Source of the DNA: Alteromonas abrolhosensis
GTDB lineage: Bacteria; Pseudomonadota; Gammaproteobacteria; Enterobacterales; Alteromonadaceae
DNA length: 64,000 nucleotides
Direction of reading: 5' to 3'
Assembly (NCBI RefSeq): GCF_001953635.1
Contig: NZ_MEJH01000003.1
Location: 124,001-188,000 of the forward strand
The notes beneath the pieces are model-generated. The model was not told where the DNA came from. It made no database searches and worked only from the letters and a program-made list of their open reading frames with translations. Position 1 is the stretch's first letter. Each line of letters opens with the position of its first letter. Both the position numbers and the translations under genes were made by a program. Below, piece by piece: positions 46,816 to 55,679 of this stretch.

Positions 46816-47901
46816 TTATTCTGCGTGCAGTGACAGTTCAGCTAATGTGTCGCTGGCTGAAATAAGTTCAGGCTCTATCTCATCGCCGTTCGAGACTCTT
46901 CGCAGTCCTTCAATCAAAATAGTGTCGCTCGGCGCTAGGCCGTCTGAAACCAGATAAATGTTAGGGAGTTCTGCAGCGATATTAATGTGGCGGGTTGCTA
47001 ACTTGTTCTCGCTATCCAGCACATACACAAAGCTTTGATCGAGAATTTCGAATGTGGCCTTCTGAGGAATAACCAGCGCATCTGGATAGGCAATATCCAC
47101 CATGACATTTCCGGTCTGCCCATGTCTTAGCAGCTGGTCTGGGTTAGGGAAAGACGCACGCATTTCTATGGTACCGGTATGATTATCAAAATCGGCTTCA
47201 ATGGCATCTATCACCCCTTGGTGCTCGTAAATACTGCCATCGGCAAGCTTTAATCGCACTGGCGTTTGTTTGTTTGACGGGTTGTTTTGCGCGTATTTCA
47301 AATACTCAGATTCAGGTACATTGAAATACACCCACATGGTGCTGATATCAGATAGCGTGGTAAGCAACTCACCCTCATCAAGCAGACTTCCCGTTCGAGC
47401 TTCCAGTCGGTCCATTTTGCCTGTGAACGGCGCTTTGACATCTGTGAATGCTAAGTGAGTCTTTGCCAGTTCAACTTCAGCCTGTGCTTTTTGAAGCTGC
47501 GCTTCAATCACGGCGAGTTCGTTAGGAGAAACAATGTTTTGCTCAACAAGCGACTTTGTATTTTTGTACTCCATCTCGACTGCTTTAGCCTCAGCTTCAG
47601 CGCGGTGTAGTTCAGCTTCATACACGTTCGGCATTATTTTAAACATGGGCTGACCACGTTCTACCGTTTGTCCCTCATCAACAAAGGTCGATTGAAGATA
47701 GCCTTTTTCCATAGCTCTAACTTCAATATGTTGAATGGCACGTATCTGACTGACGTACTCTTTTACCAGCGTTGTGTCTTGTACGATGGGATGAGTAACG
47801 TTGAATTGAAGTTTTTCGTGATGCGCAGCATGTTCTTCATGACCACACCCACCTAATAGTGCGGTAACAATGCTTACTGCAAGAAGTGCTTTTTTGCTCA
47901 T
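46816..47901 (-). CDS. RND periplasmic adaptor (membrane fusion protein), lipoprotein
   Basis: This 361-residue adaptor joins the RND pump to its outer-membrane channel. I chose the ATG at 47901 because it gives a lipoprotein signal (KKALLAVSIVTALLGGCG); the frame is open 20 residues further to 47961. After the lipobox there is a His-rich segment (GHEEHAAHHEK), then the lipoyl half-motifs, a coiled-coil hairpin (about residues 90-150) and the beta-barrel with GKMDRLEARTGSLLDEGELLTTLSD. It is first in the efflux operon. Confidence 0.92.
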   Translation of the reverse strand: MSKKALLAVSIVTALLGGCGHEEHAAHHEKLQFNVTHPIVQDTTLVKEYVSQIRAIQHIEVRAMEKGYLQSTFVDEGQTVERGQPMFKIMPNVYEAELHRAEAEAKAVEMEYKNTKSLVEQNIVSPNELAVIEAQLQKAQAEVELAKTHLAFTDVKAPFTGKMDRLEARTGSLLDEGELLTTLSDISTMWVYFNVPESEYLKYAQNNPSNKQTPVRLKLADGSIYEHQGVIDAIEADFDNHTGTIEMRASFPNPDQLLRHGQTGNVMVDIAYPDALVIPQKATFEILDQSFVYVLDSENKLATRHINIAAELPNIYLVSDGLAPSDTILIEGLRRVSNGDEIEPELISASDTLAELSLHAE

Positions 47902-48097
47902 AATGTAAATTCGTAATAAAAGGCTAATCGTGACGTGCCTCGTAAAAAGGCTGCACGCCACTAGCGCGCGTTCAGCAATAAAATTCAGTGCTGAAAATTA
48001 AGCGCGCAAAAACATCCAGCGAAAAGGGCTGGCGCTATGTAATGAATATCGAATTAAGGTGTTTCTAGGTAAGCAGCTAACTGCTAAGCCTAAGAAA

Positions 48098-48412
48098 CTA
48101 AGCAATAGGCGGCGCTCGTGTTAACGGCGTTGCGTGGTTAAGGGATGTTTTGAAATGCCAGCGCGGACGTGGCTTTGCGGTTTCAGTGAAGGAGTCCGTA
48201 AGGTAATCCAGCACAACATATTGTGGTGGAGCGGGCTCTTCCGGAGCACTTTCCTCTGTATCAAACTCGAAGGAATATTCGGAAATAGAAGCATCGAAAT
48301 GATGCTTGAACGTGATGGGCTTGTAATCCTGTTTGAGTCCAGATAAGCAAGTAAACAACAACGCTATTAATGCGTATATAGTGTACTGCTTCATGTACTG
48401 CTGATTATGCAC
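48098..48412 (-). CDS. Small predicted membrane-anchored protein upstream of the efflux operon
   Basis: I do not recognise it. The 104-residue product has one hydrophobic segment near residues 10-25 (IYALIALLFTCLSG), which could be a signal peptide or anchor, followed by an acidic, Pro-rich region (DTEESAPEEPAPP) and a basic end. It is on the same strand as the RND operon, 196 bases upstream of the adaptor start, with no terminator that I can see between them. No good ribosome-binding site precedes the ATG, so it may not be a real gene, but coding bias and position favour it. Confidence 0.5.
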   Translation of the reverse strand: MHNQQYMKQYTIYALIALLFTCLSGLKQDYKPITFKHHFDASISEYSFEFDTEESAPEEPAPPQYVVLDYLTDSFTETAKPRPRWHFKTSLNHATPLTRAPPIA

Positions 48413-48625
48413 CGGTTAATATTCCAAAAATTCAAATATATAAGGAAAATTGCGGCGCTATGCTACACAGCCAACCACGCTTTGACAAGAACCAGTATTG
48501 CCACTAAACGCAGGCAATAACCGGTTGCACGTATTTGTTACAAACAAACTCAGAATTCCTGAGTGTGGCAGTGTACGTCATATCTTTTTACAGCAAGCAA
48601 TAGCGCATTTTAACAGCACGTATTT

Positions 48626-50050
48626 TTAAGAGGCCTTTTTGAAAGTCACAGAAAAAGAGATGTGGTTGTGATCCAACTTATAAACCGACACGTCTGCTCC
48701 AATCGCACCGCACAATGCACTTACTATTGATAGCCCTAGGCCAAAGTTGTCTTCTGACGTACGTGATGCATCCTTTTGCCACAAGGGTTCAAACATATGT
48801 CTTAAGTCACTTTCATCAATTTCAGTATGCGTTGTATTTGTCACTTCTATTTGGGCCTGCCCTGATTGCGTTTTGCCTATATACACGCTGATCGGCTCAC
48901 AATGCTTTCCATGCTCGATAGCGTTGTCTAACAAGTTGCTAAATATAGACTCCACCGCAATTCGGTTAGAGTGAATAACCACGTCGCTCCTTTCTTTCGC
49001 AACCACATTAATATTATCTACCGCTTTGCTTGCGACAACTTGATCAACGAGCTCTTTAATATTAATAAGGTCGCTTAATTGAGTCTGCTTAGCACTGTGC
49101 TTTTGGATTAACATCAAACCGGAAATGATGTTTTTCATTCGCATCCCAATGCGAAGAATCTGCGGTTTAAAATCTTTTTCGAGTCGCTCCTCTCCTGGAA
49201 ACTTCATGGCTACTTCCGCCAGATTGATAAGTTCGGAAACTGGCGTTTTAAGTTCGTGAGCAATGTCAGAGGTAAGTCTTTTCTCTCTAAGGTATAGGGC
49301 GTAGTTATCGTTTATAAAATGGTTCAAGCTGCTGACGATTGGCTCTAGTTCTGAAACGTTTGTAGAGAATGCTTCGTGCTTGTCTGTGGCAGTAAACCTT
49401 AGAGTTCTTATATTGTTGTTTAATGCATCAAGTGGTGCCAACGCGTAAGACACCGTGTTGCGCACGACGAATCTTACCATTAACGGAATTACAATAAGCG
49501 CCACTAAAAATGCGATATCGATAAACCAAAGAGTAAAATTCAACAGTTCAGTGGAGGTTGCGTATGCGATAACCATGGGGTCGCGCTGCTCTTCGCCTCT
49601 GACGCTATAGAATGCTTCGCGGTCTTCAGAGTCAATTTGAGGCACGTATTTGGTGTGAATAATACGCCCGGAACGACCATCTGGCAGCGTAATGTCGTTA
49701 ATCACCGCCTCGTTTAAACTTAAGTTTTCAAACGGCAGCTCGTCGACAGTGTACAGTGCAAGGGATTCCGACTTTTCGAAAACCTGCCCTTTGTACCACA
49801 ATTGAAAGTATTCTGGAGAAGAAGCACCCTCGAACTCAGGGAAATACTCGCCGGCAAACTCAAACTCAACGCCGTCTAAATCTTCATTGACTAAGCTTTG
49901 AAGCATGCCAACTTTGGCTTTTAGACCTTGGTTAAATTCTCTTTGGACCCAGGTGTCAACTCCGATATCTGCGGCGAGTAAAACGACAATCACCAGCAAA
50001 GAAATAGTGATAGAAAGGCGTCGCGTTAAGGTTTTACGTATTGACTTCAT
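48626..50050 (-). CDS. Sensor histidine kinase, PmrB/QseC-like
   Basis: This 474-residue inner-membrane kinase has a transmembrane helix near residues 10-32, a periplasmic domain of about 140 residues rich in acidic groups, a second helix near 170-195, a HAMP-like linker, the phosphoacceptor box with His265 in SDIAHELKTPVSELI, and the N and G boxes LLDNAIEHG and DNFGLGLSIVSALC. I chose the ATG at 50050; it overlaps the regulator gene by 17 bases. The pairing with an OmpR-type regulator and divergent eptA-dgkA suggests a PmrB-like sensor of metal ions or membrane damage. Confidence 0.92.
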   Translation of the reverse strand: MKSIRKTLTRRLSITISLLVIVVLLAADIGVDTWVQREFNQGLKAKVGMLQSLVNEDLDGVEFEFAGEYFPEFEGASSPEYFQLWYKGQVFEKSESLALYTVDELPFENLSLNEAVINDITLPDGRSGRIIHTKYVPQIDSEDREAFYSVRGEEQRDPMVIAYATSTELLNFTLWFIDIAFLVALIVIPLMVRFVVRNTVSYALAPLDALNNNIRTLRFTATDKHEAFSTNVSELEPIVSSLNHFINDNYALYLREKRLTSDIAHELKTPVSELINLAEVAMKFPGEERLEKDFKPQILRIGMRMKNIISGLMLIQKHSAKQTQLSDLINIKELVDQVVASKAVDNINVVAKERSDVVIHSNRIAVESIFSNLLDNAIEHGKHCEPISVYIGKTQSGQAQIEVTNTTHTEIDESDLRHMFEPLWQKDASRTSEDNFGLGLSIVSALCGAIGADVSVYKLDHNHISFSVTFKKAS

Positions 50051-50723
50051 CGCCTTCCACCACGACGTAGCCAAATCCTCGCTTACTTTTAATGGGGAGT
50101 GTAGCGCCACACGCCCTTACTTTTTTTCGCGCTGAAGAGAGGTGCGCTTCAATTGCATTTTTTGAGATATGGTCATAACTACCGGAAATAAATTCACTTA
50201 ATTTTTCTGATGTGACGACCTTGCCTTTGTTTAGGAACATGCACTCTACTATGCGATATTCATTCGGCGTTAAACTAATCGCCTGCTCTCCAAATAAAAA
50301 AGACTTGGCCTGAATATCCAATATCAATCCATTAATAGTAATTTGATCGTTAATACAGTTTGTTACGCCCCGTCTCATCAAACTGAGAAGTCGCGCTGAC
50401 AACTCTTCAAATGAAAAAGGCTTAGATAGATAATCATCAGCGCCTGCTAACAAGCCTTCAACTTTCTCTTCAGGTTCGGCACGTGCAGACAAAATGAGCA
50501 CCTTGGTCTCTACCCGTCTTTTTCTTAGCGTTTTCAAGATAGCCATCCCGTCGAGTTCTGGCAGCATGCGGTCTAATACAATAATGTCGTAGCTACCAAG
50601 AAGCGCCATACTCAAACCATCGGGCCCTGTGGCAGCTAAATCAACTGAATGGCCAAGTTTTTCTAGACCTAAGCTCAGGCTATTTCTCAAAGACAATGAA
50701 TCTTCTATAAGGAGTATTCTCAT
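50034..50723 (-). CDS. OmpR-family response regulator, PmrA/QseB-like
   Basis: This 229-residue regulator has a receiver domain with Glu7/Asp8, phosphoacceptor Asp51 in IIVLDRMLPELDG, Lys in LSKPFSFEEL, and a C-terminal OmpR/PhoB winged helix (LTPNEYRIVECMFLNKGKVVTSE to IKSKRGFGYVV). It is translated with the kinase gene, which it overlaps. A PmrA-like repeat lies at 50770-50786, 47 bases before its start, and another before eptA, so it probably controls itself and lipid A modification. Confidence 0.92.
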   Translation of the reverse strand: MRILLIEDSLSLRNSLSLGLEKLGHSVDLAATGPDGLSMALLGSYDIIVLDRMLPELDGMAILKTLRKRRVETKVLILSARAEPEEKVEGLLAGADDYLSKPFSFEELSARLLSLMRRGVTNCINDQITINGLILDIQAKSFLFGEQAISLTPNEYRIVECMFLNKGKVVTSEKLSEFISGSYDHISKNAIEAHLSSARKKVRACGATLPIKSKRGFGYVVVEGDEVNT

Positions 50724-50769
50724 GTTTCATTGGTCGATTTTTATTCCTCGCTAAGGTTATGATCTCAAT

Positions 50770-50786
50770 CTTAAGATAAACTGAAG
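50770..50786. promoter_or_regulatory. PmrA-box-like repeat near the regulator gene
   Basis: CTTAAG-N5-CTGAAG matches the PmrA consensus YTTAAK-N5-YTTAAK at 11 of 12 informative bases; the half-sites are 11 bases apart. The 6-base core CTTAAG is self-complementary, so the site can act in either direction. It lies 47 bases before the response-regulator start. Confidence 0.55.
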
Positions 50787-50952
50787 GCGAGAATAATATT
50801 GAATTAATTAACGATAGAAAGTGACGACCTAGGAAGCTTTTTGTGCAACTGCACGCCGTTTCTCTATGTATAACAAGTAGTTGCAATGGGAAACCATCTG
50901 GAATTGTTGGTTCTAGATAAAAATTGCCATTAACGCTAATCCCAAAGTTTTG

Positions 50953-50969
50953 CTTAAGCTTTATTTAAG
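50953..50969 (+). promoter_or_regulatory. PmrA-box-like repeat upstream of eptA
   Basis: CTTAAG-CTTTA-TTTAAG fits the PmrA consensus YTTAAK-N5-YTTAAK at every informative base, with 11-base spacing. It is 48 bases before the eptA start, a position that suits OmpR-type activation. Confidence 0.65.
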
Positions 50970-51016
50970 TTTTGAAAGTTATCTTGTGCTGCAAGTAGTA
51001 CACAAGAGAACTGACT

Positions 51017-52624
51017 TTGAAATTTCCACGTTCGTTAAATTTAAACCCTTCATTAGCCAATTTTGTTTTTATTGCATCAGTCTTAATAACGCTGGTTTTC
51101 AACTTCCCTTTTATTTCAAATGTCTATCACGCTGTGTCGCCAACTACAGTAGGCCAGTGGATATTTTTTCTGTCCGTTCCATTGTTGCTTACCTTTTTCA
51201 ATATCATCGCCCTTAGCCTATTAGGCGCCATTCTTTTGCCAAGATTGACAGTGGCAGTGACACTGTTAGTCAGTTCACTTCTTTTATACGGTACGGTCGC
51301 TTACGGCGTGATATTTGATAAGAGTATGATTCAAAATGTGATGGAGACCAATTCTGGTGAAGCATTTGCCTATCTAAACTCAACGCTTTTACTCTTTTTC
51401 TTCTTGTTAGGATTGGTACCCGTTGTTGCCGTCTTTAATCAGGAAATTAATGGAAAATTAGTTGCTAGAGTTAAGCACTTACTTAAGCTCAACGTATTAG
51501 CAGTGGTTGGAATAATCGTTATCGCTGCCGGCCTCTATAAAGACTATGCTGCGGTGGGTAGAAATAATAAAGATTTGGCCAAGTATATTATCCCTTATGC
51601 ATTTTACGATTCTGGCTACAAATATCTCAGAGACACCTACTTTTATCCGCCACTTCCTTACAAGGTACTGGACAAGACACCTTCTATAATAAATAGAAAA
51701 AACGCTTTGCCTTCTACGACTGTACTGGTTGTTGGAGAAACAGCAAGGGCAGACAAGTTTGCCAGTAATGGCTATAGCAGAAACACCACGCCCTTTATGA
51801 ACGACATAGGCGCGGTAAGTTTCAACGACGTGACCTCATGCGGGACCGCTACTGCGGTGTCAGTACCCTGTATGTTTTCTCGACTTTCAAGGCAAAGCTA
51901 TGATGTTCGCATTGCGGAAAGTCAGGATAATGTGCTTGATATCATACATCGGGCTGGCGCTGATGTGACATGGATAGACAACAATAGTAGCTGCAAGGGG
52001 GTGTGCAAAAGAGTTGAAACTATTGCATTTGACCCATCCCGAGACCCTAGTTTATGTGACGGTGATTTTTGCTACGATGTTTTACTCAACGAGCTTTTGA
52101 AGGACGTTTTGTCATCACCTGCGACAACTAACAGGGTTATTGTTCTTCATATGATAGGCTCTCACGGCCCTACCTACTATCGAAGATACCCCGCTGAATT
52201 TGCCAAATTCTCTCCCGACTGTCCTAGAAGTGATATTCAAAACTGTGATTCGCAGGCGCTTATCAACACGTATGACAATACCATTGCGTACACTGACTAT
52301 GTACTTGGAGAGATTGTTAATACACTAAAAAACGTGCCAAACGCTTCCATGCTATACCTGTCTGACCACGGTGAATCTTTGGGTGAAAAAGGACTCTATC
52401 TACATGGATTCCCTTATCAAATTGCACCGCAAGAACAGACTCACATTCCTATGCTTTTTTGGGCGTCGAAGTTTGAAGATTCAGGCTACCGAAATTGTAT
52501 TAAAAACCTGGCCAACCACCCTTACTCTCAAGACAACTTGTTTGACACGTTACTTGGTTTATCAAGTGTAAAGAGTATTACTTACCAACCTACTATGGAT
52601 ATCTTTAAACAATGCGAAGCCTAA
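51017..52624 (+). CDS. eptA: Lipid A phosphoethanolamine transferase (EptA)
   Basis: EptA moves phosphoethanolamine from phosphatidylethanolamine to lipid A, lowering surface charge and polymyxin binding. The 535-residue protein has five N-terminal membrane helices and a periplasmic sulfatase-like domain. The nucleophile is Thr242 in VVGETARADKFASNGYSRNT; zinc ligands lie in LSDHGESLGEKGLYLHG. NTYDNTIAYTDY and the paired cysteines (SCGTATAVSVPCMF, SCKGVCKR, CDGDFCYD) match E. coli EptA. The start is TTG, with AAGAGAA upstream and no in-frame ATG nearby. dgkA overlaps its end by 13 bases. Confidence 0.95.
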   Translation: MKFPRSLNLNPSLANFVFIASVLITLVFNFPFISNVYHAVSPTTVGQWIFFLSVPLLLTFFNIIALSLLGAILLPRLTVAVTLLVSSLLLYGTVAYGVIFDKSMIQNVMETNSGEAFAYLNSTLLLFFFLLGLVPVVAVFNQEINGKLVARVKHLLKLNVLAVVGIIVIAAGLYKDYAAVGRNNKDLAKYIIPYAFYDSGYKYLRDTYFYPPLPYKVLDKTPSIINRKNALPSTTVLVVGETARADKFASNGYSRNTTPFMNDIGAVSFNDVTSCGTATAVSVPCMFSRLSRQSYDVRIAESQDNVLDIIHRAGADVTWIDNNSSCKGVCKRVETIAFDPSRDPSLCDGDFCYDVLLNELLKDVLSSPATTNRVIVLHMIGSHGPTYYRRYPAEFAKFSPDCPRSDIQNCDSQALINTYDNTIAYTDYVLGEIVNTLKNVPNASMLYLSDHGESLGEKGLYLHGFPYQIAPQEQTHIPMLFWASKFEDSGYRNCIKNLANHPYSQDNLFDTLLGLSSVKSITYQPTMDIFKQCEA

Positions 52625-53031
52625 ATGAATCAAACCCTGTGGTTAGTACCACCTCGCACTTCGACCCAAGTAACAAACCAAAAGGCCTGCGTCGAGTATT
52701 TAAGGCTCTAAAGAATTCACTTCGAGCATTTAGCTGGCTTACTAAGAACGAAGCTGCATTTAAACAAGAACTCAGTCTAGCCGCTGTGGCATTCGTGGTT
52801 CTTGTTTTTTGGTCAATTCCTTTTCTTGAACGTGCAATTTTAATGTCTTCCATTTTTTTCATTTTATTTGCGGAAATCATCAATACCGCCATTGAAGTCA
52901 CCGTCGACAGAATAGGTACGGAGTTTCATGCCCTATCAGGGTTAGCAAAAGACTTAGCATCAGCAGGCGTTTTTCTATCCATCGTTATTGCCTGTGTGTT
53001 GTGGGCGGGCGTATTTTATAGCCACATGTAA
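52612..53031 (+). CDS. dgkA: Diacylglycerol kinase (DgkA)
   Basis: DgkA is a small inner-membrane kinase that turns diacylglycerol into phosphatidic acid. The 139-residue protein has an N-terminal cytosolic stretch of about 25 residues more than E. coli DgkA, then three transmembrane helices. Conserved residues are visible: GLRRVFKALKNSLRAF, the acidic NEAAFKQEL, EIINTAIEVTVDRIG and KDLASAGVFLS. It overlaps eptA by 13 bases. Since EptA releases diacylglycerol for each phosphoethanolamine moved, the pairing provides lipid recycling. Confidence 0.95.
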   Translation: MRSLNESNPVVSTTSHFDPSNKPKGLRRVFKALKNSLRAFSWLTKNEAAFKQELSLAAVAFVVLVFWSIPFLERAILMSSIFFILFAEIINTAIEVTVDRIGTEFHALSGLAKDLASAGVFLSIVIACVLWAGVFYSHM

Positions 53032-53138
53032 AAGTATTAGTGAAGACCTTAATTCCCCAGAGGCATCCCTTTAACAAGGTTATAAAGATGAGCTTATTAA
53101 GTTGAAGGTGTCACAATACTTCAAAAGAACTCATAACG

Positions 53139-53168
53139 AAAAAGAGCGCCATTAGGCGCTCTTTAGAA
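53139..53168. terminator. Bidirectional terminator between dgkA and fba
   Basis: AAAGAGCGCC and GGCGCTCTTT form a perfect 10-base-pair stem with an ATTA loop. The A/T ends supply a T run in both directions, so it stops both convergent transcripts. Confidence 0.9.
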
Positions 53169-53187
53169 GTGCTGACAAGAGGGAAGA

Positions 53188-54087
53188 TTACGCCTTAGAG
53201 GCTTGGTAAATATCTTCAATCGCTTTATCTAGCGTTGCCTCGAACTCTTCTTGAGACTGCTTTGCAGAAACGCCTTCGGTCAATGCTCGAGAGAAACTCG
53301 CAATCATACCTTGGTTTTCTGCCAGTTTCGCATTTGCTTCTTCACGGCTATAGCCGCCAGAAAGCGCTACAACTTTAAGCACGCGAGGGTGATCAACAAG
53401 CTCTTTGTAGAAATTAGCTTCTGTTGGAATCGTTAGCTTAAGCATAACTTCCTGGCCTTCGTTTAGAAGGTTTAGCTGCGTTAGTATCTCTAATTTAAGA
53501 AGAGCTTCAGCTTCCGCTTTTTGTGGGCTGTGGATGTCTACTTCTGGCTCGATAATCGGAACAAGGCCTGCGGCTAAGATTTGCTTACCCACTTCAAATT
53601 GCTGAGCAACAACATCTTTAATACCTTGGTGATTCGCAAGCTTAACAACACTACGCATTTTAGTGCCAAACACGTCTTGCGCTACCGCTTTAGCTAGCAG
53701 TGCATCAAGACCAGGCATTGGCTTCATTACTTGAACGCCATTGCTTTCTTCAGCTAGTCCTTTATCTACCTTTAAGAAAGGAATAACACGCTTTTTCTGC
53801 CACAGGTAGTGTGCAGAAGACATGCCTTCAATTTCTCTATCAAGGGTGTTTTCAAACAAGATTGCGCCAAGAACGCGCTCGCCGCTAAAAGGGGTGCTGG
53901 TGATAATGCGCGTACGCATTTCATGAACAAGATTAAACATCTCTTCGTCTGAGCTGTACTCTGACTCTTCGATGCCATATAAGCGTAACGCTTTAGGGGT
54001 ACTACCGCCGCTTTGATCTAACGCTGCAATAAAACCGGTTTGCGTCTTCAGTTTATCCAGCATTGCCTGCTGAGCTTGTGATGCCAT
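53188..54087 (-). CDS. Fructose-bisphosphate aldolase class I
   Basis: This 299-residue cytosolic aldolase splits fructose 1,6-bisphosphate, and runs the reverse step in gluconeogenesis. The sequence matches the staphylococcal type class I enzyme: [17 protein letters not shown] at the N terminus, [48 protein letters not shown] (the Schiff-base Lys is probably the one in MLKL) and [14 protein letters not shown]. It has no class II zinc motifs. It sits at the place where many gammaproteobacteria have class II fbaA, after pgk. AAAGGAGTG precedes the ATG. The 300-base gap to pgk contains hairpins and a palindromic repeat. Confidence 0.93.
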   Translation of the reverse strand: MASQAQQAMLDKLKTQTGFIAALDQSGGSTPKALRLYGIEESEYSSDEEMFNLVHEMRTRIITSTPFSGERVLGAILFENTLDREIEGMSSAHYLWQKKRVIPFLKVDKGLAEESNGVQVMKPMPGLDALLAKAVAQDVFGTKMRSVVKLANHQGIKDVVAQQFEVGKQILAAGLVPIIEPEVDIHSPQKAEAEALLKLEILTQLNLLNEGQEVMLKLTIPTEANFYKELVDHPRVLKVVALSGGYSREEANAKLAENQGMIASFSRALTEGVSAKQSQEEFEATLDKAIEDIYQASKA

Positions 54088-54143
54088 TGCAACACTCCTT
54101 TTGTATATTACTGCCTTAATAGACAGGTGTAGGGTTTATTGTT

Positions 54144-54226
54144 ATACCAATTCTATTAAAGATCTGTTTGTCTCAGACGCGGCATGCCAGCACCTTAAGT
54201 AAACACATCTGTAATAAAATTGGTAT
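54144..54226. repeat. 83-bp palindromic element with 27-bp imperfect terminal inverted repeats
   Basis: The left arm (54144-54170) begins ATACCAATTCTATTA and the right arm (54200-54226), read in reverse complement, begins ATACCAATTTTATTA. About 22 of 27 bases match. Together they form a long hairpin with a 29-base loop in the pgk-fba gap. Such elements resemble small dispersed palindromic or MITE-like repeats; only one copy is in this window. Confidence 0.65.
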
Positions 54227-54278
54227 TTATGCCTGCGTACTTCACTGTTTCGCAGGTGTAATCGTTTCCGATTAAAAG

Positions 54279-54311
54279 GTCACGCTCAAAAATGCTGTTA
54301 CTGAGCGTGAC
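54279..54311 (-). terminator. Hairpin between pgk and fba
   Basis: GTCACGCTCA and TGAGCGTGAC form a perfect 10-base-pair stem with a 13-base loop. On the minus strand the stem is followed by CTTTTAATC. It may act as a second terminator or a processing/stability structure after pgk. Confidence 0.5.
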
Positions 54312-54355
54312 ACCTATGGGGTAACATTTGTACTAGGCCTAGCTATCTTGAGCTT

Positions 54356-54382
54356 TAAAACGCTGCGTTTACAAGCAGCGCT
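54356..54382 (-). terminator. Terminator directly after pgk
   Basis: CGCTGC and GCAGCG pair as a 6-base stem with an 8-base loop, beginning 8 bases after the pgk stop codon; on the minus strand it is followed by TTTTAAAG. Confidence 0.6.
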
Positions 54383-54387
54383 CAGGC

Positions 54388-55563
54388 TTATTTATTTTTT
54401 TCTTCTAGTACTGCTACCGCTGGTAATGTTTTGCCTTCCAAGAATTCTAGGAACGCGCCACCACCTGTTGAAATATAAGAAACCTTATCGGCAATTCCGT
54501 ATTTATCAACTGCCGCTAGTGTATCACCACCACCTGCAATTGAGAATGCGTCGCTAGCCGCAATCGCCTCAGACAGCGCCTTTGTACCCGCACTGAACTG
54601 TTCAAATTCAAATACACCTACAGGACCATTCCATACTATAGTACCCGCGTTTTTGATGATATCTTCTAACGCTTTTGACGAGTCTGGACCGATATCAAAA
54701 ATCATGTCGTCGTCAGCAACTTCACTGACAAGTTTAAGCGTAGCTTCGGTGTTTTCATCAAACGCTTTACCCACTACAACGTCAGTCGGTACAGGAATAT
54801 TTCCGCCGTTCGCTTGCGCTTCGTTCATAAGCTGCGTGGCTTGTTCGGTAAGGTCCATCTCTACTAGTGACTTACCTACATTATGGCCTTGAGCAGCAAT
54901 GAAAGTGTTGGCAATACCGCCACCAACAATCAGCTGGTCAACTTTTTCAGCCAATGTTTTTAGCACGGTCAACTTGGTAGATACTTTAGAGCCACCCACA
55001 ATAGCAACCATTGGGCGTTTAGGGTTGTCTAGCGCTTTGCCAAGTGCGTCTAATTCTGCAGCAAGTAATGGGCCAGCACAGGCTTTTGGTGCGAATTTAG
55101 CAACGCCATGGGTAGACGCTTGTGCACGGTGAGCAGTCCCGAAGGCATCCATTACAAAGATGTCGCATAGTGCAGCGTACTGCTTTGCCAGTGTCTCGTC
55201 GTCTTTCTTTTCGCCATTATTGAAGCGAACGTTTTCAAGAATGACGAGCTCACCTTCGCTAAGCTCAACACCGTCTAGGTAATCTTTTACTAGCTTTACC
55301 GGCACATCTAGGGCGTCATTAAGATAATCAACAACAGGTTGAAGAGAGAACTCATCAGCAGGCTCGCCTTCAGTAGGGCGACCAAGGTGAGACATCACCA
55401 TAACCGCTGCACCTGCGTCTAGCGCTGCTTTAATAGTAGGAATAGATGCTTTGATACGCGCATCAGAGGTTACTTTGCCGTCTTTTACCGGCACGTTTAA
55501 ATCTTGTCTAATTAATACGCGCTGACCTTTAAGGGCCATATCGCTCATGCTTGGAATTGCCAT
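54388..55563 (-). CDS. pgk: Phosphoglycerate kinase
   Basis: Pgk transfers phosphate from 1,3-bisphosphoglycerate to ADP in glycolysis. The 391-residue length is typical. Signature segments are [21 protein letters not shown] near the N terminus, [40 protein letters not shown], and the C-terminal nucleotide loop [16 protein letters not shown] with [21 protein letters not shown] precedes the ATG. It is third in the tkt-epd-pgk cluster; a 116-base structured gap separates it from epd. Confidence 0.97.
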   Translation of the reverse strand: MAIPSMSDMALKGQRVLIRQDLNVPVKDGKVTSDARIKASIPTIKAALDAGAAVMVMSHLGRPTEGEPADEFSLQPVVDYLNDALDVPVKLVKDYLDGVELSEGELVILENVRFNNGEKKDDETLAKQYAALCDIFVMDAFGTAHRAQASTHGVAKFAPKACAGPLLAAELDALGKALDNPKRPMVAIVGGSKVSTKLTVLKTLAEKVDQLIVGGGIANTFIAAQGHNVGKSLVEMDLTEQATQLMNEAQANGGNIPVPTDVVVGKAFDENTEATLKLVSEVADDDMIFDIGPDSSKALEDIIKNAGTIVWNGPVGVFEFEQFSAGTKALSEAIAASDAFSIAGGGDTLAAVDKYGIADKVSYISTGGGAFLEFLEGKTLPAVAVLEEKNK

Positions 55564-55593
55564 CGTCTTTCCTATGTTAATTTAAATTTAGAA

Positions 55594-55671
55594 GAGCGTG
55601 TTTTAAAGGTAAGACACGCTCAAATTAACGGTGAAAGCTGCGCGGGCTGGTGCTACCAACCCTTGGCAGCA
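55594..55671 (-). other. Two hairpins in the epd-pgk intercistronic gap
   Basis: GAGCGTGTTTT pairs with AAGACACGCTC (55594-55604, 55611-55621; 11 pairs with one G-U), and TGCTxCCAA pairs with TTGGxAGCA (55651-55671) around a CCC loop. Neither has a strong T run, so they may stabilise or process the mRNA, or attenuate transcription. The core GAGCGTG also occurs in the hairpin after pgk. Confidence 0.55.
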
Positions 55672-55679
55672 TCAATGCT

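Noticed and set aside
53188-54087. Class II aldolase FbaA
   Set aside because: No class II zinc-binding His motifs; the sequence matches the class I staphylococcal type throughout.
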